This document shows, piece by piece, positions 27,512 to 33,600 of a DNA stretch of 39,220 nt. Position numbers and translations under genes: made by a program. The stretch's first letter is position 1. Each line of letters opens with the position of its first letter. Origin of the DNA: Actinomycetota bacterium (lineage in GTDB: Bacteria > Actinomycetota > Actinomycetes > S36-B12 > UBA10799); assembly GCA_963169225.1 (NCBI GenBank), contig CAUJDH010000101.1, positions 1-39,220 of the forward strand. The letters are read 5' to 3'. The notes under the pieces are model-generated. The model was not told the origin of the DNA and made no database searches. It was given only the letters and a program-made list of their open reading frames with translations.

Positions 27512-27810
27512 GTTGCGCAGCACCAAAGGGTGGTCACTCGATCGAGGGTGTAGATGCCACCAAAGAATCCGTAATCCAAGGCGTCGTGACGCGTGACGGC
27601 TCGCCAGTCGGTGGCGCCTACGTGCGTCTGCTCGACGGCAGTGGTGAGTTCACCGCAGAGGTGCCAACGAACGCGGAAGGTTCCTTCCGCTTCTTCGCGG
27701 CACCAGGCGACTGGACGCTTCGCACTCTTGCTCCGGGCGCAACGCTCGACAGCAAGGTCAGCGCCGCCCAAGGTGGCGTGGCTGAGGTAGCGGTGGAGTT
27801 GCCTGCCTAA
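27508..27810 (+). CDS. DUF1416 family protein
   Basis: This 100-residue beta-rich protein starts MSCAAPKGGHSIEGVD and has a transthyretin/CNA-B-like carboxypeptidase-regulatory fold (VIQGVVTRDGSPVGGAYVRLLDGSGEFTAEV, SFRFFAAPGDWTLRTL). DUF1416 is almost always encoded directly after the sulfurtransferase in actinobacteria. Its function is unknown; the N-terminal SCAAP Cys is a candidate persulfide acceptor from the partner, which is inference. A strong GGAGGAGG precedes the ATG, which overlaps the sulfurtransferase stop. It is the last gene before a strong terminator. Confidence 0.92.
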   Translation: MSCAAPKGGHSIEGVDATKESVIQGVVTRDGSPVGGAYVRLLDGSGEFTAEVPTNAEGSFRFFAAPGDWTLRTLAPGATLDSKVSAAQGGVAEVAVELPA

Positions 27811-27820
27811 GAGATCCAAA

Positions 27821-27869
27821 AACAAAGATGGCGTGTACTCGAAATTTCCGGGTACACGCCATCTTTGTT
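27821..27869. terminator. Strong bidirectional intrinsic terminator
   Basis: A perfect 18-bp inverted repeat (left arm 27821-27838, right arm 27852-27869) is lengthened by three inner pairs, one of them G-U, around a 7-base AT-rich loop. The arms begin AACAAAGATGGC and end GCCATCTTTGTT, giving U-rich ends on both strands. It closes the sulfur operon 10 bases after the DUF1416 stop. Confidence 0.88.
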
Positions 27870-27874
27870 GGGAT

Positions 27875-27933
27875 TTCGAGTTACGTAGTGGATCGGACAT
27901 GCATAAGGCTGTTGATCTACCACGTAACTCGAA
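27875..27933. repeat. Large imperfect inverted repeat after the terminator
   Basis: Two 20-base arms (27875-27894 and 27914-27933) share TTCGAGTTACGT...GGATC against GATC...ACGTAACTCGAA. There is one A-C mismatch and one G-U-type position, and a 19-base loop separates them. It follows the terminator by five bases. It has no U-tract of its own. It could be a second RNA hairpin, a DNA-binding site or a remnant of a small mobile repeat; I do not recognise it. Confidence 0.65.
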
Positions 27934-27981
27934 TCCCCAACGATCGTGAGTGGCTTTGCGAGTAGCGTAACTATGGTTACC

Positions 27982-28027
27982 CCGAATTAATGCTGAAATT
28001 CGGCTGCGTTCCGATAGCCAGAATCGG
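27982..28027. promoter_or_regulatory. Two inverted repeats upstream of the first response regulator
   Basis: CCGAATT-N8-AATTCGG lies at 27982-28003 and CCGAT-N7-ATCGG at 28011-28027. The second ends in GAATCGGTAC (28021-28030), a 10-mer that recurs at 30562-30571 upstream of the Fn3 gene. These are candidate operators for the response regulators. Confidence 0.4.
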
Positions 28028-28056
28028 TACGGCTAGATATAGCCAGCCGGGCTGGG

Positions 28057-28068
28057 TATAACTAAGAG
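28057..28068 (+). promoter_or_regulatory. -10 element for a leaderless response-regulator mRNA
   Basis: TATAAC (28057-28062; five of six consensus bases) lies exactly six bases before the ATG at 28069, the spacing expected if transcription begins at the start codon itself. No usable Shine-Dalgarno sequence is present. Confidence 0.55.
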
Positions 28069-28731
28069 ATGCACGAATCTGATCACAAATTTGCGCTCGT
28101 CGTTGATGACGAGCCAATCATTGGCGCGTTGCTTGAAGAAGTACTCGAGTCTCAAGGGTTTGACGTTGAGACTGCCTTACGCGCACGTGAAGCTCGAGAC
28201 ATTCTGGAGGAGTACGAACCGGACATCGTTATCATCGATTTGGATCTTGGCCCTGGCCCATCTGGTTCTGACTTATCTCACTATGTATCCAAAACCTACC
28301 CGCACATCATTCAATTGATCCTCACGAAGTACCCAGATCTTGTAGCTGCTGGGATGGACGAATGTTCCTTACCTAGCGGCACAAGCTTTCTGGCCAAAGA
28401 AAAGGTAACGAATTCGTCGGTTTTGATTGAGGCCGTTGACAAAGCATTACGAGACGAACCAGTCAATATGTCACACACTCTTAGTCCACCATTGGAAGGT
28501 TTGTCAGTCAACCAGCTACAAGTATTGCGAATGGTGGCGCAGGGATATACAAATACCGAGATCTCTAGACGGCGTAAGCGAACCGAAGGCGCAATAGAAA
28601 AGGTGCTGACCAGTACCTACGATTATTTGGGGTTTGGGTCAGATGACGTCATAAACCGTCGCACAGAAGCAGTGCGGTATTACTGCAAGGCCTTTGGCCC
28701 ACCTCCACGCCAAACCGACGACTTGGGGTGA
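28069..28731 (+). CDS. NarL/LuxR-type response regulator, first of a paralogous pair
   Basis: This 220-residue protein has an N-terminal receiver (acidic pair Asp13-Asp14, phosphoacceptor Asp57 in IIDLDLGPGPSG, Thr86 in LTKYPDL, Lys110 in FLAKEKV). A C-terminal LuxR-type HTH spans ~145-200 (LSVNQLQVLRMVAQGYTNTEISRRRKRTEGAIEKVL). All phosphorylation residues are in place. It overlaps the kinase gene by four bases (GTGA), so the two form one system. It is about half identical, by eye, to the regulator at 36535, sharing the uncommon GPGPSG and L-T-K/R-Y-P-D-L segments. The HTH resembles LuxR but is divergent. A leaderless start is likely. Confidence 0.9.
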   Translation: MHESDHKFALVVDDEPIIGALLEEVLESQGFDVETALRAREARDILEEYEPDIVIIDLDLGPGPSGSDLSHYVSKTYPHIIQLILTKYPDLVAAGMDECSLPSGTSFLAKEKVTNSSVLIEAVDKALRDEPVNMSHTLSPPLEGLSVNQLQVLRMVAQGYTNTEISRRRKRTEGAIEKVLTSTYDYLGFGSDDVINRRTEAVRYYCKAFGPPPRQTDDLG

Positions 28732-30506
28732 GTTCCGTTTCCATCGGTGGTAACTGGAAGTCGTTTTTGAAGCTAGCCACCGGCGACGGGATTGCCTCGT
28801 GGCCGCTGGCCGGGTGGATTATGGCATTGGGCGTCTTTGACGCCGTTTTGTCCGGATACTCTGAGAACGATATCGATCCAGCGAAGCTGGCTGTGGCGGT
28901 GTTTCTTAGTTCCGTAGCCATGTTTGCCTTGATTTGGGTCTGTTGGTATTTGTGTTTGCGCCACCTAGAAGGCAGGGCCAGAGTTGCAGCGACTTTGGCG
29001 ACGTACGTCGGCAGCGCAGTTCTTCGATACTGTGTGCTCGATCTACTCATAAGGACAGCCCTTGAAGGCGAAGGGGCGTTGGCCTACTACAGCAATTTTG
29101 CTTGGCGCGGGGTTGCTTACACCGCATTGATGACTGCCGCTTTAGCTATTGGGGCTTACGTCGTGGGTATTTCTCGAGCCAATCGATCGAAGGTAGGTCA
29201 ACTTCGTACTGAATATGCCAGGGTTCAACTAGCGGTCGAAAGCGTCAACGAATCAATCGCGCATGACCATTCGATACGCAATAGTGAAGTTCAACGCTCG
29301 CTGGACTTGGAATTATCTCGGCTTCGGGAGGCGGATCCAGAGCAGACTATAGGTGAAACAGAGCGCATTATTGCTCAGGTTGTTCGCCCTTTGAGTCGTG
29401 AGTTGGCTCAAGACATTCCCTCGGTTGATATGCCTACTGTCGACCCAGAGCAGTACCAGGTGAGTTGGAAGTCATTGTGGGAGAAAGAGCACATCGTTAT
29501 TCAATTTGAACCGCTGTTGACCACAGTTGTGTTCTCTCTCTACATTTGTACATCGTTTACCATGATCTTCGACTTCGCAGACATGTTGGCGATTTTCGCC
29601 ATGGTTCCGCTGATGCTTCTTGGGCTGTTTATCGTCAAGATTGTTGTGAGAAAGTACCTCGGTTTCACGAATTGGCTCTTGAGTCTCATCGTTGTGTCTT
29701 TGTTGATAGTGGTTGCGCTACTTCCGGCAACCGTCGTCTTTTACCTCTTGACTTCACAAGACGACGAACTTGGACCTAGTCGAGTCTTTTTGGTAACAGG
29801 TGTGGTGATCACCTGGTTGGTGACCTTGGCATCTACCCATCTGAATGGTGTCAACAAGACCTCCCAGCAGCTTGATGCAGTAGAAGCAGAATTGACTTGG
29901 GTGTTAGCGCGGGCCCATATGGAGCAATGGCATGAGGCCGGCAGAACTGCAAGGATTCTTCACGGACCAGTACAAGCAGAACTTCTTGCATACCTTCGTG
30001 CCCTGTATCGGCAGAAGGAGCAGGGCACCGCTGACTCTGGGGAGCTTGAGCGGCGGCGCAGTGACCTTATCCATTCACTATCGTCGAACTTCAGTCCGTC
30101 AGATGCGGTTGAGTCAATTTCTTTGTCTGGTTTCGATCGGTTAGCCGATACCAGAGCCTTGTGGAAAGGTATTGCTGAAATCGAAGTCGATCTTGACGAG
30201 TCGACGATGTTGGTTCTATCGCAGGATGCAGTCGCATCAGAGATCCTGTTAAGCGTAGTTGAGGAATCAATTTCAAATGCCATCAAGCATGGATCAGCAA
30301 CCAAAGTTGATCTGGTAGTGCACCTTGACACTGACAAGACCGTGTCGCTGGTACTAATAGACAACGGACGGTCCGATTCGAGCCTTCGGAAGGAAGGCGT
30401 CGGTACCAAGCAGTTGAACGATTGCGCGCTCACATGGGATAGAGCTTCTGGGCTTAATGGCACCACGCTGAGTGCAACCCTGCCTGTCGATCGTCACGTA
30501 TCGTGA
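28728..30506 (+). CDS. Sensor histidine kinase with duplicated membrane/helical halves
   Basis: This 592-residue membrane kinase of the NarL-partner class starts at GTG. The N-terminal half has four hydrophobic segments (~22-43, 52-79, 88-108, 124-148) and then a helical stretch with HDHSIRNSEVQRSLDLEL. The second half has four more segments (about 265-285, 288-310, 322-348, 352-372), then the DHp-like LHGPVQAELLAYL (His412). The HATPase domain shows the N-box EESISNAIKHGSATKVDL, the G1 box IDNGRSDSS and the G2-like GVGTKQLNDCA. Little or no extracellular domain is visible, so sensing is probably intramembrane. It pairs with the upstream regulator. A GTCACG-TAT-CGTGAC hairpin overlaps the stop codon. 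Confidence 0.88.
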   Translation: MSSVSIGGNWKSFLKLATGDGIASWPLAGWIMALGVFDAVLSGYSENDIDPAKLAVAVFLSSVAMFALIWVCWYLCLRHLEGRARVAATLATYVGSAVLRYCVLDLLIRTALEGEGALAYYSNFAWRGVAYTALMTAALAIGAYVVGISRANRSKVGQLRTEYARVQLAVESVNESIAHDHSIRNSEVQRSLDLELSRLREADPEQTIGETERIIAQVVRPLSRELAQDIPSVDMPTVDPEQYQVSWKSLWEKEHIVIQFEPLLTTVVFSLYICTSFTMIFDFADMLAIFAMVPLMLLGLFIVKIVVRKYLGFTNWLLSLIVVSLLIVVALLPATVVFYLLTSQDDELGPSRVFLVTGVVITWLVTLASTHLNGVNKTSQQLDAVEAELTWVLARAHMEQWHEAGRTARILHGPVQAELLAYLRALYRQKEQGTADSGELERRRSDLIHSLSSNFSPSDAVESISLSGFDRLADTRALWKGIAEIEVDLDESTMLVLSQDAVASEILLSVVEESISNAIKHGSATKVDLVVHLDTDKTVSLVLIDNGRSDSSLRKEGVGTKQLNDCALTWDRASGLNGTTLSATLPVDRHVS

Positions 30507-30507
30507 C
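30493..30507. repeat. Hairpin at the end of the first kinase gene
   Basis: GTCACG-TAT-CGTGAC is a perfect 6-bp inverted repeat spanning the kinase stop. A second, alternative hairpin, TGACA-GAT-TGTCA, follows and leads into TAAATATTCT. Together they could weakly terminate the kinase transcript. Confidence 0.4.
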
Positions 30508-30533
30508 AGATTGTCATAAATATTCTGGGTTCC

Positions 30534-30569
30534 CCGATTTTCGGTAATGAGTGAGACCACCGAATCGGT
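30534..30569. promoter_or_regulatory. CCGA/TCGG palindromes upstream of the Fn3 protein gene
   Basis: Two short palindromes, CCGATTTTCGG (30534-30544) and ACCGAATCGGT (30559-30569), lie about 80-110 bases before the Fn3 start. The second contains GAATCGGTAC, which is also present upstream of the first regulator. They are likely regulator-binding sites for this gene. Confidence 0.4.
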
Positions 30570-30598
30570 ACCTTTTCTCCACCGGCCCTTGATCACAG

Positions 30599-30617
30599 TT
30601 GCTTCATGTCGAAGCAA
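30599..30617 (+). repeat. Hairpin in the 5' region of the Fn3 gene
   Basis: TTGCTTC-ATGTC-GAAGCAA is a perfect 7-bp stem with a 5-base loop, 20 bases upstream of the GGAGGAG Shine-Dalgarno sequence. It may stabilise the mRNA 5' end. Confidence 0.4.
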
Positions 30618-30646
30618 GTTCGGGGTTTGGCTTTCTTGGAGGAGAA

Positions 30647-33600
30647 ATGCAGAAGGTTCGCCAACTGTTGGTGGCAATTTCGTCAATGGCCCTGACTGCG
30701 GGTCTATTAGTCGGGTTTGGCGCGAGTTCAGCCCAGGCTGCCCCGGACTATGGGCCCTACTTGGAGAGTCTGTCCGTTACGGATGCGACCCTTGACCCTA
30801 GTTTTGACCCTGAGGTTTTTGAGTACGGGACAGCAGTTGATGGTGAGACGGCAATAGTGAATTTCACTCCAGTTCAAGAAGACGCTGTGATTACGTTCAA
30901 CGGTGAAGTGCTGGATCAGGGAGTCACTAGCCAAGTGGTCGACCTTCAGTGCGGTGACAATCTCACTGGAATTCGGGTTCGTACTGAAGACCCCGTCAGT
31001 GATGAACGTGACTACTTCGTGAATATTTCGCGTGCCTGCCCTGAACCGCCGAATACCCCGTACGCTCCGGATGTTATTCCCGTTCCTAACCCAGACAATC
31101 CAGGAGGAATACTACTTCCGCTTGTGAGGGTCAAGCCTGATGTTCGAGGTGCAACCGCTACCTCATACCGCTCCTTTGCATTCAGATCCAACAACTCACA
31201 AGCGGGAAGCTGTGACGCTGCCGAGGTCGGGGGCAATTGGGAATGTCGGATCGCTGGCTTAGACCCAACACTTCCGTACACATTTCGATCAGAAGCCACT
31301 GGTGACGGTGGAACTTCCGCTCGGTCGCCCGCGACTGGACCAATCATCCCAGGGCCACCTGCCAAGCCGACTATTCCGGTTGTGCAGTCTGTTGGTGTAG
31401 GAACCGTCACTATCAAGACGGGTACGTCGGCTGCGACCCTTGGTGTGGTCCGTGATTACATCGTTCAGGCAATCGACTCAAACGACGAGCCACAACGATT
31501 CTGTGTGGTCCCGGCAGCAACAGTAAATACGCCATGCACGATCACCAACTTGAACCCCTCGGAACTCTACACATTCGTGACTAGGGCGGTGGGCGAGTAT
31601 GGCGAGATCTCTTCAGATCAAACGTCACCAGCGATCTATGCCAATGTAGTTCCAGAGACACCACAAGCTCCGATTGCGGCAGCTACTGGAGTTGGCGAAG
31701 TCACTGTCCAAGGGTTCGCGCTTCTACCGCCGCCAACTGACGATACGACCTACGAATATCAAGCCTTCGAAGGTGGCACGCTGGTATCGGGAAAGAGTTG
31801 TACCGGCACTCTCGTCTCACCGTTGACATGCAGCATTACTGGGTTGAACGCGAACACACAGTACGTTTTCAAAGCTCGAGCAGTTAATTCAGCGGGTCCA
31901 GGACCTTGGTCAGATTCCTCATCAGCAATCGTTGCGAATGTTCCAGCAATGCCTGGGCAACCGACGGTAGAAAAGGACCCGGATATCGAGGGTAACGTCA
32001 CTGTCACGATTGTCCCAGCTACTGACCTAGGTGGTTCCGTTGATGAGTATTTGGTTCAGGCTTATAAGGATGGCATCGCTGACGGGAACCCAACTGAACA
32101 GCTGGTCGCAGATGGACTCGAAGTCGAGTTCAGCGGACTAGATACTAGTGCGGTCTATACCTTCACAGTGGTCGCACGCAATGGCGTTGGAGACAGTGCT
32201 GCTTCAGAGCCATCAGACGAGGTCTCGTGGGCTACTCTCCCCGATACTCCTGGGGTTCCGATACTGCAGGTTGCTGCAGCAGGAGTTATTGATGTCACTG
32301 TGGTGCCCGCAGGCTCAGGTTCGCCAGTGAATTCGTATTCCACCCAAGCATTCCTTGGCGACCAGATTGTAGTGGGATCACTCTGTTCGCCCGTTCTTCC
32401 CGATCTGACCTGTCAAATCACTGGTTTGATTCCAGGGCAGCAATACACATTCGTGACAACCGCAACGAATGATGGTGGGAGCGCTGAAAGTGCTGTAAGT
32501 GCTCCGATCGATCCAGGCCCCCCAGCGGTTCCAAGTGAACCTTCAGTCACGGTTGACGAAGTTGGCAAGGTTACGGCAACAGTTACCGCGACCGAAAACA
32601 ATACCGCTACAGGCTACTTAATCACTGCGACCAATTCATTGGATTCCGGTGATGTCCAGACGTGTGCTCTCACTTCAGATCCTTTGCCAGATCCGTTGGC
32701 CTGCCAAATTGCGAATCTGAATCCGAATGCACTGTACAGAGTTACCATCGTTGCGTCGAACGCCGCGGGAGTGAGCCAGCCCTCAGCAGCCGCCTCAGTC
32801 CTCGCAAACATGGTTCCAGGGACTCCGCCTGCTCCTAGTCCAGTAGTGGCAGTTGGTACGGGAAAGATCAGGGTCACTATTGTCCCTCCAACCGTTGACG
32901 ATACGCATGGAGCGGCCCGTGGATATGGCGTGACAGCCTTCTACAAAGGCGGAGGGTCAGTAGACGGTCAATACTGTTCCGTAAATGTTAACCCTGACCA
33001 CTTGCCTACCGTATGTGAATTCACTGGTCTAGATCCAACTCAGGAATATGAGTTCATTTCGTATCCTGTCAATAACATCGGATGGGGAGCAGCTGCCTCA
33101 CCAAGATCAAATTCTGTTCTTGCCAATGCCGCGCCTGGACCGCTAGCGGCTCCGACGGCCAAGGCTATAGACGAAGGTGTAATTGAGGTGACCATAACTC
33201 CACCAACTACAGGTGGAACGCCATCAAACTATTCAGTCCAAGCATTCCTCAATGGTGAACTGCAGGCTGATCGCGTATGTTCAGCGACGCCCCAAGGTGA
33301 TGATCCGATCTCATGCATCGTCGAGGAACTAGACCCGACCCTCGAGTACTCCTTCGTTGCCACGGCTTCGAATGCAATTGCACCTGCAAGTGTGTCGCCA
33401 TCGTCTTCGCCGGTAAAAGCCAATGTAGCTCCAAATAGTCCAGGGATCCCAGTTGCTGTACTGACTGGACCGGGATCAGTTGATGTGACAATAACGCCAG
33501 CTGAAGCCGGTGTACTGCCCACTAGCTACCAGATTTACGCAATTCTCGATGGCGAGGTAGAGGACGGTTGTGTAATCACTGATCTGGCCCAGCCACTGAC

